Shown: positions 25,236 to 33,464 of the stretch, in pieces
How the letters are laid out: every line of letters starts with the position of its first letter
Numbering within the stretch: the first letter of the stretch is position 1
Source of the DNA: an uncultured Aquimarina sp.
GTDB taxonomy: Bacteria > Bacteroidota > Bacteroidia > Flavobacteriales > Flavobacteriaceae
Assembly: GCA_947498765.1 (NCBI GenBank)
Contig: CANMLG010000032.1
Coordinates: forward strand, 1 to 34,532
DNA length: 34,532 nucleotides
Reading direction: 5' to 3'
Position numbers and translations under genes: made by a program
Notes under the pieces: generated by a model
The model's input: only the letters and a program-made list of their open reading frames with translations
Told to the model about the DNA's origin: nothing
Databases searched by the model: none

Positions 25236-26462
25236 TTAAAAATAAGATCCTGTATAGTATATTTTGAATAAATAAAGTACTCCCGACAATACGTGAATAA
25301 CAAATAATATTCCTAAAAAAATCATTTTATTAGAATACCTTTCCTTTGTCCATAATTTTTCAACTAAAAATGCCACTGATGATAAAATTAATAAATACAT
25401 GCAAATAATATTTTGCCAATTAAAATTACCATCAAACTTTCTAGAACCATCTTCAATAAAAAATACACTAATCAAAAGCCCTAAAAAGGAATAAGCTAAT
25501 GCATGAATAAAAGGTCTAAATTTTAGAATCTCTTTATAACATAAAACAGTAGCTATTGGAAAAATATATGAAATTACTAAACCAATAGGAATATACCAAT
25601 AAGGCACAAAATTTCTTAAAAATTCAAAAGGAATCCCTATAATTATTGAATTTTGAGTTTGATCAAGTGAACCTAAACCTAAGTAAAATATAGCAACATA
25701 TTGACCTACTAATACTAAAAAACCAATAATTAAAGGGATTGATTTCACAAGAGTATCTTTAAAATTATCTTTCGATATATTATGCAATATCATAAAAAAA
25801 GAAATCGGAAAAAAAACAATTAAAAATGCAGGTTTTATACATAAATTTAAAATAATTAACCCTGTAACAATCAAAATTTCTTTATCAAAAACTTTAAGAT
25901 TCTTTAACTTTGATAATTTAAGTTGTTGTTGAAACAATAATATAGCAAATGGAAACATTAATATTAATGTAGAATTATGCCAAACCGTACTTGGCACTCT
26001 GCCTAAATACATGAATTTTAAACTAAAAAAACTATATACATCCGATACAGCAAAGCAAAAAATCATAGATAAACTTAAAAAACCTGTAATTCCTTTTTTA
26101 AATTTCTTATGAGCTTCAAAAATATATTGATTAATAAATTGTTTTGAAACAAAGAACTTTCCAACTGTTGATAAGGATAAAATAACTGCCGCTACCTTAT
26201 ACATTATATTTAGATTACTTGTAAATCCCGAAAATAAGTTCACTAAAAAAAAGTATAAAAAATGAGGTGGATATATTTCCTCACCATTGTTAACTTTTGC
26301 TGCAAATTTTATATGTGTAGGAAAGTCTGTTGAAAAATTAAGTATAAGAAAATAGTACAGTTTAGTAAAAAATAAAAACAGTATTATTAAATATAAATAC
26401 TTATAATTAAGTATCTTTATTAAAAATCGGGAGGCATCCTTTTTTTTCTTTATTTCTTCCAA
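25236..26462 (-). CDS. Polytopic GT-C-like membrane protein, paralogue of the one at 20160-21353
   Basis: A 408-residue protein with about ten membrane helices and a basic cytosolic N-terminus (MEEIKKKKDASRF). It shares with its paralogue the acidic first loop (FSTDFPTHIKF), LGRVPSTVWHNST, VPYWYIPIGLVISY, CYKEILKFRPF, NFNWQNIICMYL and LWTKERYSNK. Judged by eye, roughly half the residues are identical along the whole length. The basic side chains and Trp in these blocks are kept in both, which suggests both are functional. It is the second gene of the operon, 4 bp after the aminotransferase and 8 bp before wbqC. No named family is recognised; a polyprenyl-phosphate-sugar-dependent transferase is the leading guess. 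Confidence 0.75.
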   Translation of the reverse strand: MEEIKKKKDASRFLIKILNYKYLYLIILFLFFTKLYYFLILNFSTDFPTHIKFAAKVNNGEEIYPPHFLYFFLVNLFSGFTSNLNIMYKVAAVILSLSTVGKFFVSKQFINQYIFEAHKKFKKGITGFLSLSMIFCFAVSDVYSFFSLKFMYLGRVPSTVWHNSTLILMFPFAILLFQQQLKLSKLKNLKVFDKEILIVTGLIILNLCIKPAFLIVFFPISFFMILHNISKDNFKDTLVKSIPLIIGFLVLVGQYVAIFYLGLGSLDQTQNSIIIGIPFEFLRNFVPYWYIPIGLVISYIFPIATVLCYKEILKFRPFIHALAYSFLGLLISVFFIEDGSRKFDGNFNWQNIICMYLLILSSVAFLVEKLWTKERYSNKMIFLGILFVIHVLSGVLYLFKIYYTGSYF

Positions 26463-26466
26463 AAAA

Positions 26467-27594
26467 TTATTTTTTAAAAAATTCTTTAACTAATTCAATA
26501 ATTTTTTTTTGAATCTGACCTTCTAATTCATAAAACAAGGGCAACCTTAATAAGGTATTTGAAAAATTATCACAATTTTTAAGTACTATTTTTTCATTAT
26601 ATTCTACATAAAATGGACTTTTATGCAATGATAAATAGTGAAAAACAGCATGTACATCATGTGCTTTCAAAAAATTAATTAATGCTGAGCGCTCTTCTTT
26701 TGATTTACAAATTATATAAAATAAATGACCATTACTACTTCCATATTCAGGTATATTAGGCAATTTTATTACCCCCTCATCTTCCAAAATTTTAAACCCA
26801 TTATAATAAGTATTCCATAATTGTTTTCTTCTAGATTGTATTTTCCCTAAATTTTCTAATTGGGCATATAAAAAAGCTGCTGTAACATCTGAAGGCAAAA
26901 ACGAAGAGCCCACATCTACCCATGAGTACTTATCTGTTTCCCCTCTAAAAAAAGCGGAACGATTAGTTCCTTTTTCCCAAATAATTTCAGCTCTTTTATC
27001 AAAACTCTTATCATTCACCACTAGCATACCTCCTTCACCTGAAATAATATTCTTTGTTTCGTGAAAAGAAAAGGTAGCCAAATGCCCAATACTTCCAAGC
27101 GGCTTATCTTTATAAAAAGAATCAATAGCTTGTGCGGCATCTTCCACTACAAATAAGTTGTTTTTTTTTGCTATATCCATAATAATATCCATATCGCAGG
27201 CTACACCTGCGTAATGTACTACTACGATCGCTTTAGTTTTTGAAGTTACTAACTTTTCTACAGCAGTTGCATCAATATTTGGATTATTTTGATAACTATC
27301 TGCAAAAATTATTTTTGCCCCACGCAATACAAAAGCATTTGCTGTAGACACAAATGTATATGAAGGCATAATAACTTCATCACCTTTCTGAATTCCTACC
27401 AAAATAGCTGCCATTTCAAGAGCATCAGTACATGACGAAGTTAACAGACAATTCCTAAAGCCTATTTTTTCTTTAAAAAAAGAATGACACTTTTTGGTAT
27501 AATAACCATTTCCAGAAATTTTCCCACGAGAAACTGCATCTTTAATGTAATACAGTTCATCACCAGTCATATAGGGTTTATTAAATGGAGTCAT
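26467..27594 (-). CDS. rffA: dTDP-4-amino-4,6-dideoxygalactose transaminase-like aminotransferase (DegT/DnrJ/EryC1)
   Basis: A 375-residue PLP-dependent sugar aminotransferase. Features: PFNKPYMTGDELYYIKDA at the start, as in WecE/RffA; SSCTDALEMAA (53-63), where PLP phosphate binds; VVEDAAQAIDSFY (149-161) with Asp152; and the PLP lysine Lys181 in FSFHETKNIISGEGG. RffA converts dTDP-4-keto-6-deoxyglucose with glutamate to dTDP-4-amino-4,6-dideoxygalactose. It heads the seven-gene minus operon. The keto-sugar would have to come from rmlA/rmlB-type genes elsewhere, since none is in the window. The 4-amino group could then be acetylated by the NeuD-like enzyme or formylated by the divergent formyltransferase. 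Stereochemistry (Fuc4N versus Qui4N) cannot be read with certainty. Confidence 0.9.
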   Translation of the reverse strand: MTPFNKPYMTGDELYYIKDAVSRGKISGNGYYTKKCHSFFKEKIGFRNCLLTSSCTDALEMAAILVGIQKGDEVIMPSYTFVSTANAFVLRGAKIIFADSYQNNPNIDATAVEKLVTSKTKAIVVVHYAGVACDMDIIMDIAKKNNLFVVEDAAQAIDSFYKDKPLGSIGHLATFSFHETKNIISGEGGMLVVNDKSFDKRAEIIWEKGTNRSAFFRGETDKYSWVDVGSSFLPSDVTAAFLYAQLENLGKIQSRRKQLWNTYYNGFKILEDEGVIKLPNIPEYGSSNGHLFYIICKSKEERSALINFLKAHDVHAVFHYLSLHKSPFYVEYNEKIVLKNCDNFSNTLLRLPLFYELEGQIQKKIIELVKEFFKK

Positions 27595-27660
27595 GTCAGT
27601 TTAATTTTTTAAAAGTATTCAAGCTAACAGATTTAAAGCAATTAAACAAATCACATTTTA

Positions 27661-27668
27661 TAGTTTTG
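27661..27668 (+). promoter_or_regulatory. Candidate -7 box (TAGTTTTG) for the formyltransferase-GT2 pair
   Basis: Exact TAnnTTTG match in the 121-base divergent spacer, 48 bases before the ATG at 27,716. A second, imperfect box TATCTTTA lies nearer to the start (about 27,680). It is not clear which is used; no -33 TTG was found for either. Confidence 0.35.
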
Positions 27669-27715
27669 ATATAGAATTGTATCTTTAAAAACATTAAAAG
27701 CCTATCAATTCATTT

Positions 27716-28594
27716 ATGAAATACGCACTTTATTTAATGACAAAAAAAGGTTACGAAGTATTAAAAACCTTAATCCATAATAATCTGCAAGATAAAATTT
27801 CTGAGGTAATTGTTGGCTTTGATAAAAATATAGATAATGATTTTAGTACAGAAATCACCAATCTTTGTCTAATTAACAATATCCCTGTTTTTCTCAGAAG
27901 TGATAATTTTAACATTACTGCCCCATACAGCATATCTGTATCTTGGAGATGGCTTATCCCTACTTCAAAGTCAAAATTGATTGTTTTACATGATTCTTTG
28001 CTTCCTAAATACAGAGGTTTTGCTCCTTTAGTAAATATGCTGATTAATAAAGAAAATAAAATTGGAGTGACTGCTATTTTTGCATCAAAAGAATATGACA
28101 AAGGCCCTATAATTTGTCAATCTCACACAAAAATAGAATATCCCATCAAAATTTCTGAAGCAATTGATTTAATCACTAAAAATTATTCTGAACTGGTTTT
28201 AAAAATTTTAAATAGTGATAAACCTATAAAAGCTGTCCCTCAAAATGAAGCTCTTGCAACATATAGCCTTTGGAGAGATGAAGAAGATTATGCAATTAAT
28301 TGGAAAAGTGATTCCGAAAGTATTTTAAGGCATATAAATGCGGTATCTACACCCTACAAAGGCGCTACTACTTATTTAGAAGAAAAAAAAATAAGAATTC
28401 TCGATGCCCAAATTGTTAAAGATGTTTTTATTGAAAATAGAGATGTTGGAAAATTGATTTTTAAAACAGAAAAATTCCCAGTAATTGTTTGTCAAAAAGG
28501 CTTATTAATGCTCACAAAAGTTGTTGATGATGAAACAGGGGAAAATTTGCTTCCCTTCAAAAATTTCAGATTACGCTTTAAATCAAAAAAATAA
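27716..28594 (+). CDS. Formyltransferase family protein (sugar N-formyltransferase-like), catalytic Asn replaced
   Basis: A 292-residue protein with the N10-formyl-tetrahydrofolate-dependent formyltransferase fold. The core motif HDSLLPKYRGFAP (92-104) gives catalytic His92, and Asp128 in KEYDKGPI is the second acid/base. The C-terminal part (about 190-285) resembles the FMT C-terminal domain (AINWKSDSESILRHINAVSTP). In the usual Asn-x-His motif the Asn is Val90 here (LIVLHDSLLP), so one of the three classical catalytic residues is missing. It is too divergent from Fmt to be the methionyl-tRNA enzyme, and the glycan context suggests N-formylation of an amino sugar such as the RffA product. 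It is transcribed divergently from that aminotransferase, with a GT2 28 bp downstream. Confidence 0.82.
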   Translation: MKYALYLMTKKGYEVLKTLIHNNLQDKISEVIVGFDKNIDNDFSTEITNLCLINNIPVFLRSDNFNITAPYSISVSWRWLIPTSKSKLIVLHDSLLPKYRGFAPLVNMLINKENKIGVTAIFASKEYDKGPIICQSHTKIEYPIKISEAIDLITKNYSELVLKILNSDKPIKAVPQNEALATYSLWRDEEDYAINWKSDSESILRHINAVSTPYKGATTYLEEKKIRILDAQIVKDVFIENRDVGKLIFKTEKFPVIVCQKGLLMLTKVVDDETGENLLPFKNFRLRFKSKK

Positions 28595-28622
28595 TTAATT
28601 TTAATATTTAAAAGAATCACTG

Positions 28623-29543
28623 TTGAAAATTTCAATTGTTAGTCCCGTTTATTTAGCAGAAAAAATAGTAGATGAATTAGTTTCTAAAATTCACGAATAT
28701 ACGGCTACTATTACACTAGACTATGAAATTATTTTAGTTGAAGATGGTAGTCCTGATAATTCTTGGAAAAAAATAGAAGACTTATGCCAGAGAGACTCTA
28801 AATTAAAAGCCATAAAATTAAGTAGAAATTTTGGACAACATTATGCCATAACAGCAGGTTTACAATGCACTACAGGTAAATGGGTCATTGTAATGGATTG
28901 CGATTTACAAGACAACCCTGAAGAAATTCCAAACTTATTTCAAAAAGCTCAAGAAGGTTTTGATATTGTATATGCACAACGTAAATTAAGACAGGACAAC
29001 TTTTTTAAACGCTTATCCTCTAATCTTTTTTACAAAACTTTTGGGTATTTAACGGACAGTGAACAAGATGCTTCTATAGCTAATTTTGGAATTTACAAAC
29101 AAGAAGTAATCAAAGCGGTTCTTGCCATGAAAGATCATATTCGTTTCTTCCCAACTATGGTACAATGGGTAGGTTTTAATAGTGTAAAACTTGAAGTAAA
29201 ACACAATTCTAGAGAAGAAGGGACATCTTCTTATTCATGGAAAAGTTTACTAAAACTTGCTTTTAATAATATTATTTCTTTTTCCGATAAACCTTTACGA
29301 CTCACTATCCAATTAGGGTTTTCGATATCTCTTTTATCATTTATAGGTGGTCTTTTTTATATATTCCAATATTTTAATGGGCAAATCAAAGTACTTGGCT
29401 TTGCTAGTATTATTATTTCTATTTGCTTTTTTTCGGGCTTGATCATTTTTATCCTAGGTATTATTGGTGTTTATTTAGGTAAAACATTTGATCGAGTAAA
29501 GGAAAGACCTACTTATATAACTTCGAAAAAAATTAACTTTTAA
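28623..29543 (+). CDS. GT2 glycosyltransferase, polyprenyl-phosphate type, TTG start
   Basis: A 306-residue GtrB/DPM1-like enzyme: VSPVYLAEK, VEDGSPDNSW (39-48), LSRNFGQHYAITAGL (66-80), and the metal site D92-C-D94 followed by LQDNPEE. Two C-terminal membrane helices (about 228-250 and 262-288) place it on the inner membrane. No ATG is available that would give the conserved N-terminus; the frame begins with TTG at 28,623 directly before KISIVSP, so TTG is taken as the start. It is co-transcribed with the formyltransferase. Its stop codon overlaps the stop of the convergent SDR gene by 4 bases. It resembles the GT2 at 23,619-24,536 more than the one at 32,458-33,336. Confidence 0.9.
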   Translation: MKISIVSPVYLAEKIVDELVSKIHEYTATITLDYEIILVEDGSPDNSWKKIEDLCQRDSKLKAIKLSRNFGQHYAITAGLQCTTGKWVIVMDCDLQDNPEEIPNLFQKAQEGFDIVYAQRKLRQDNFFKRLSSNLFYKTFGYLTDSEQDASIANFGIYKQEVIKAVLAMKDHIRFFPTMVQWVGFNSVKLEVKHNSREEGTSSYSWKSLLKLAFNNIISFSDKPLRLTIQLGFSISLLSFIGGLFYIFQYFNGQIKVLGFASIIISICFFSGLIIFILGIIGVYLGKTFDRVKERPTYITSKKINF

Positions 29544-30403
29544 CATAAAATAATTTTTAAAGACATCTTATAATCTTTAAACCGAATCCTTAAATTATTT
29601 TGAGTTTCTAATGTAGAAAATACAGTTAATTTTTTCAATCCCAATACATTTTCCGAAGACACTGGTAATTTAATCCTTAATTTTTCAAAAAAAAGACAAG
29701 CCACTAATAGTAATGAAGTTGGCACGTTAATAAAAGAAACTTTAGCTCTTAGTAATTTAACAATATATTTATAAAAAACTTCCATGCTAATTACCTCTTC
29801 ATGTGCTAAGTTAAAATTCCCCACCAAATCTTTATCCAACAAGATCTTTTCTACAGAAAGATTAAAATCCTTAATACAAATTGTCTGTAAAGGTTGTTGC
29901 CCTCCACCAACTAAAGGAAAAAATGATGAATTTTTAATTCGTTTAACAATCTCAGCTAATATCCCTTTATCCCCTATAACAAAACCTATTTTTAAAACTA
30001 CATCTTTTTGTAAATCAAATAATTTTTCACAGGCAAATTTATGTTTTCCATAATGTGAAACAGCAGCTTTATGTGCAGAAAATGAAGATAGAAAAACTAA
30101 CTTAATTTTTCTTTTTTTACATAAATCAATTAATCTTTTTGTCGCTTCTATATTTATCTCGTCTGAATTTTTATCCACTTCGTTTTTCACATAAGCGGTA
30201 TGCACAACAAAATCAACTCCATCAAAATCGAATTCGTTTAATGGAGATTTCATTTCATAATTACAATAAGTCACACCTTCAAAAAAATCGACAGGCTTAT
30301 TTCTAACTAAAGCCTTTATCTTCCATGACTTTGATCTAAAATGCGTTACTAATGAATTCCCCAAGTATCCATTTGCCCCAGTAATAGCAATTGTTTTATT
30401 CAT
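29540..30403 (-). CDS. NAD-dependent epimerase/dehydratase (extended SDR)
   Basis: A 287-residue short-chain dehydrogenase/reductase. The Rossmann motif GANGYLG is at 9-15, the conserved HTAY at 68-71, the catalytic serine region in FLSSFSA (104-110), and the YxxxK pair at Tyr118/Lys122. This is an intact extended-SDR active site, as in sugar epimerases, reductases and dehydratases. The C-terminal half (about 215-287) contains a hydrophobic stretch, SLLLVACLFFEKL (about 240-253), so it may associate with the membrane. It is the last gene of the GT2-small protein-GMC-SDR operon and overlaps the GMC gene by 8 bases. Pairing with an FAD oxidoreductase suggests an oxidation/reduction sequence on one substrate. 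Confidence 0.85.
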   Translation of the reverse strand: MNKTIAITGANGYLGNSLVTHFRSKSWKIKALVRNKPVDFFEGVTYCNYEMKSPLNEFDFDGVDFVVHTAYVKNEVDKNSDEINIEATKRLIDLCKKRKIKLVFLSSFSAHKAAVSHYGKHKFACEKLFDLQKDVVLKIGFVIGDKGILAEIVKRIKNSSFFPLVGGGQQPLQTICIKDFNLSVEKILLDKDLVGNFNLAHEEVISMEVFYKYIVKLLRAKVSFINVPTSLLLVACLFFEKLRIKLPVSSENVLGLKKLTVFSTLETQNNLRIRFKDYKMSLKIILC

Positions 30404-32012
30404 TTTTTAATACATTTTTTGCGACTCTATTCGCATTAGCCATCAATGTTAATGTAACTCCTTTAGCAGGAAGATATTTAAAACCAGAACCATCGGCTAC
30501 ATATACATTTTTTGTTCCTCCTAATTTGCCATTCTTTAGCACATGAAACAATTCATTATTTTCAGAAAATGGTAACGTCCCTCCATAATGAATGCTTCCT
30601 CCAGCGGGTGTTTGAATCGTTTTCATTGGATAACACCCCAAGGTTGTTAAGGCACTTTTGAATTTTTTCTCTCTATTTTTATTTTTAAATAATTCCTTTT
30701 CTGATAATATATATTGTCCAACTAATTTATCTCCAGTGTAACTAGTGGTATCTTTTACTAAAGAAATAAATTTATTATCAGAACCTTTTTCGGGATGGTG
30801 AATTCCGGCAATAGTAAACGAAGATTGTAAAAACTGCATTATTATTCTAGCATCTGCAAAATTTAATGGAGTTTCCTTAATCAATTTAAATAATAATAAT
30901 GAACGGTAACTGAACAGTGCAGCAACTCCAACATCAAAGTTATTTTTTTTGTCGTCCAAATACATTACTAATTGAGCAAAGCTTGTTTGGTGTTGATCAA
31001 CTTTTTTTCCTAACTGACGTCTATTTATACATGGCATATATGAATATGGATTACATAAAATAGGTAATTTTTCTTTTTTATAATCAAAGGATCGTGATAC
31101 AATCCTAGCTGTTCCCAAAACACCTGGAGATAAAATTAATTTTTTACACGTATACACCTTAACCTCATTAGTATCTGTTCGCTTCACAAAAACACGAACA
31201 CCCCCATCAAATTCTTCAAATCTAGTTACCAAACATTTTTTATGATACTTAAAATTAGGGCTTTCATTTAATTCATCAATGGTCATCCAAGAACGGTATG
31301 CCGACTTATTGGTATCACTCCAAAAACCCATATCACGATATTGAACAGCCTTCCTATTCAATTTACCTTCTGTAAGAAGTGCTAATACTGATTGACCTAC
31401 ATAAATATCTTTTTTATTAAGTTTAGATTTATTCTTTTGATACGCCTTTAAAATTTTTTGATGATTAACATCTAATTTCATTGCTGGCTGAATTTTTTTA
31501 TTAGATCCTAACCCATATTTCCCTCCATCATCATATATACCCGAAACTCCTATATAAGAAATCACATCTTCATAAGAAGCATTCATTTCATATTCATTCA
31601 AACCAACAGCTTCTAATTCCAATTTAGAAAAAACATAACTTCCTAACCCCCATCCACCACCTAGTCCACCCTTAGCTGCACTTTCCAAAGGTTGGAAACT
31701 TTCTGAATCAAATGGAAAAAATGCCTCAGAAAAACGAGTTAAAAAACTACGAGGTGGTGTTAATTGCGATCCTACTCGAGTTGTTTCCCAAGGAATTCCT
31801 TCAAATTGATCTCCTAAAAAATAACGATGCTGTTCTATATCTTTTTTTCGAATACTTAAAAAATCCGCATTGGGGATTAAATCTTTGTATACTTTATCCT
31901 CTTCTCCAATATCCAATAAACCAACTTGTACACCTTTATCAACAAGTGTTTTTGCTGCTATAGCACCTGTTGCCCCAGAACCTACAACTAAATAATCAAA
32001 ATTTAAATGCAC
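30396..32012 (-). CDS. GMC-type FAD-dependent oxidoreductase
   Basis: A 538-residue flavoprotein. The ADP-binding motif VVGSGATGAIAA (9-20) opens the protein, and a GGLGGGWG segment lies near residue 115-122. The C-terminal GMC domain has SIHYGGTLPF (His475, a candidate active-site His) and VADGSGFKYLPAKGVTLTLMANA (about 504-527), the usual GMC end. GMC enzymes oxidise alcohols of sugars, choline or sterols; here a sugar or polyprenyl-linked sugar is likely from context. No signal peptide or Tat motif is visible, so it should face the cytosol. It overlaps the preceding small gene by 10 bases and the following SDR gene by 8, indicating translational coupling. It is too short and too different in motifs to be a phytoene-type desaturase. 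Confidence 0.85.
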   Translation of the reverse strand: MHLNFDYLVVGSGATGAIAAKTLVDKGVQVGLLDIGEEDKVYKDLIPNADFLSIRKKDIEQHRYFLGDQFEGIPWETTRVGSQLTPPRSFLTRFSEAFFPFDSESFQPLESAAKGGLGGGWGLGSYVFSKLELEAVGLNEYEMNASYEDVISYIGVSGIYDDGGKYGLGSNKKIQPAMKLDVNHQKILKAYQKNKSKLNKKDIYVGQSVLALLTEGKLNRKAVQYRDMGFWSDTNKSAYRSWMTIDELNESPNFKYHKKCLVTRFEEFDGGVRVFVKRTDTNEVKVYTCKKLILSPGVLGTARIVSRSFDYKKEKLPILCNPYSYMPCINRRQLGKKVDQHQTSFAQLVMYLDDKKNNFDVGVAALFSYRSLLLFKLIKETPLNFADARIIMQFLQSSFTIAGIHHPEKGSDNKFISLVKDTTSYTGDKLVGQYILSEKELFKNKNREKKFKSALTTLGCYPMKTIQTPAGGSIHYGGTLPFSENNELFHVLKNGKLGGTKNVYVADGSGFKYLPAKGVTLTLMANANRVAKNVLKNE

Positions 32013-32431
32013 TTTCGCTCTATTTTTTTTACTATAAACACCCCTACCATAGTTCTAAATACAGCTCTAACTCCTATATAAAGTAATTTAAAGTAATAAC
32101 TAAAACTATACTTTTTAGAAAAAAATTCCGAAGTATAATTAGGTGAAGCCTCTAATATTGCAAGCATTGTAAATAACTTTCTTCGTACTAAACTTGAAGG
32201 TTTTAGTATTGCCAAACCAGCATCTATAATAGCCATATTAGTGTTACTTTTCATCATTCTCTTTAAAAGTTCTTTTTCAAAATTCGACAATTTTAAATCA
32301 AAATGAATCATTGCTTTATTGTAAAGTTTTTTTTCTCTTTCTTTTAATGGAGAAGACACTAAATAAGCAGTAAATAATTCTGCTTCTCGCGAATAAACTT
32401 CTTCCATATTACTCAAACCATCTTTCATCAT
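32003..32431 (-). CDS. Small protein of unknown function coupled to the GMC oxidoreductase
   Basis: A 142-residue protein I do not recognise. It is mostly helical and charged in the first 100 residues, with two Met-rich helices, and ends with a hydrophobic stretch (about 112-135, YFKLLYIGVRAVFRTMVGVF) that could be a membrane anchor with a basic tail. No signal peptide or metal motif is seen. Its end overlaps the GMC gene start by 10 bases, so the two products are made together. By position it resembles the small subunits that accompany some membrane-bound GMC dehydrogenases, such as gluconate dehydrogenase subunit 3, but no sequence feature confirms this. The start is the first of two consecutive ATG codons. 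Confidence 0.65.
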   Translation of the reverse strand: MMKDGLSNMEEVYSREAELFTAYLVSSPLKEREKKLYNKAMIHFDLKLSNFEKELLKRMMKSNTNMAIIDAGLAILKPSSLVRRKLFTMLAILEASPNYTSEFFSKKYSFSYYFKLLYIGVRAVFRTMVGVFIVKKIERKCI

Positions 32432-32457
32432 AAATTTTATCTTCTCAAAATAGAAGA

Positions 32458-33336
32458 CTATTGATTTTTTCTAACTGCAGATAATTGTTCTGCTATTAAT
32501 CCCAAAAGAAAAATTAATAATCCCATTAAAAGTAAAGTACTTGCTCCAATACTTAAGCCTTTTCCTTGAAAAAAGAAAATACTCCCCCAACTAATTCCAA
32601 AAACAAAAAAAAACATTGAAATGGGTAAAAATATTCGTGCGGGATTAAATAATATAATCATATTAATAATTTCTAATACCGTTTCAAAAGCCGTTCGTAC
32701 ACCAATAGTACTTTCCCCCATAAGCCTTTCTTTAATTTGTATCGGCTCTTCTATAACTAAATGTTTATTATGTATAAAAGTCAACGTAATAATATCACTA
32801 AAAGCCATTGTATTAGGTGTTAGATTTAAATATCTTTTTACTAAATCAGCATTATAAATTTTCATCCCCGAATTAATATCATATATAGGAAGCTCCATTA
32901 ATAACTTTGCTATAAATCTGATAATATTTTTACCTATACTTCTAAAAGTAGAAGCAGAAGCTAAACCTTTCCTACTTCCTACAATTAAATCAGCATCCGT
33001 ATTTTTCACCTTTTCAAACAACTTATCAACATCACTTAAATAATGTTGCCCATCAGCATCAATAGTTACCACATAATCTGTTTTACTTTCCTCTATCCCA
33101 CTTTTTATAGCTCCTCCATAACCTTTATTTACCTTATGAGAAATAATTTTAAAATCATAATCAGTACCAGCTCGCAAATTATTAAGCACTTTTAATGTAT
33201 TATCCTTAGATGCATCATTAACTACAATTAAATTATACCCAATTGCTTTACAATGACTTAAAACTTCAGGAAAAAAAAACTTTAATGATTCTTCTTCGTT
33301 ATAAGCTGGCATTATAATTGTAAGAGTTTTACTCAT
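32458..33336 (-). CDS. GT2 glycosyltransferase, polyprenyl-phosphate mannose/glucose synthase-like
   Basis: A 292-residue family 2 enzyme with MPAYNEEESL (9-18), VVNDASKDNT (38-47), KGYGGAIKSGIE (71-82) and the metal site D93-A-D95-GQH. Two hydrophobic helices near the C-terminus (about 228-250 and 258-283) anchor it in the inner membrane. The DADGQH type is closer to classical dolichol/polyprenyl-phosphate mannose synthases than the other two GT2s in the locus. It is the first gene of the four-gene operon, with a 26-base gap to the small protein gene. The probable product is a polyprenyl-phosphate hexose. Only an imperfect -7 box (TATCTTTA) lies close to its start, so its promoter is not identified. 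Confidence 0.9.
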   Translation of the reverse strand: MSKTLTIIMPAYNEEESLKFFFPEVLSHCKAIGYNLIVVNDASKDNTLKVLNNLRAGTDYDFKIISHKVNKGYGGAIKSGIEESKTDYVVTIDADGQHYLSDVDKLFEKVKNTDADLIVGSRKGLASASTFRSIGKNIIRFIAKLLMELPIYDINSGMKIYNADLVKRYLNLTPNTMAFSDIITLTFIHNKHLVIEEPIQIKERLMGESTIGVRTAFETVLEIINMIILFNPARIFLPISMFFFVFGISWGSIFFFQGKGLSIGASTLLLMGLLIFLLGLIAEQLSAVRKNQ

Positions 33337-33464
33337 AAAGATAATTTTATATTAAATAGAAGCAAATGCATTTTTTAAAGTATCAAAAATTAACATTTCA
33401 TTAAAAAATTGTCATTATTTTATCAAAAATAACTCAAAAAATATTATTTTAGTTTAAATTTTTA

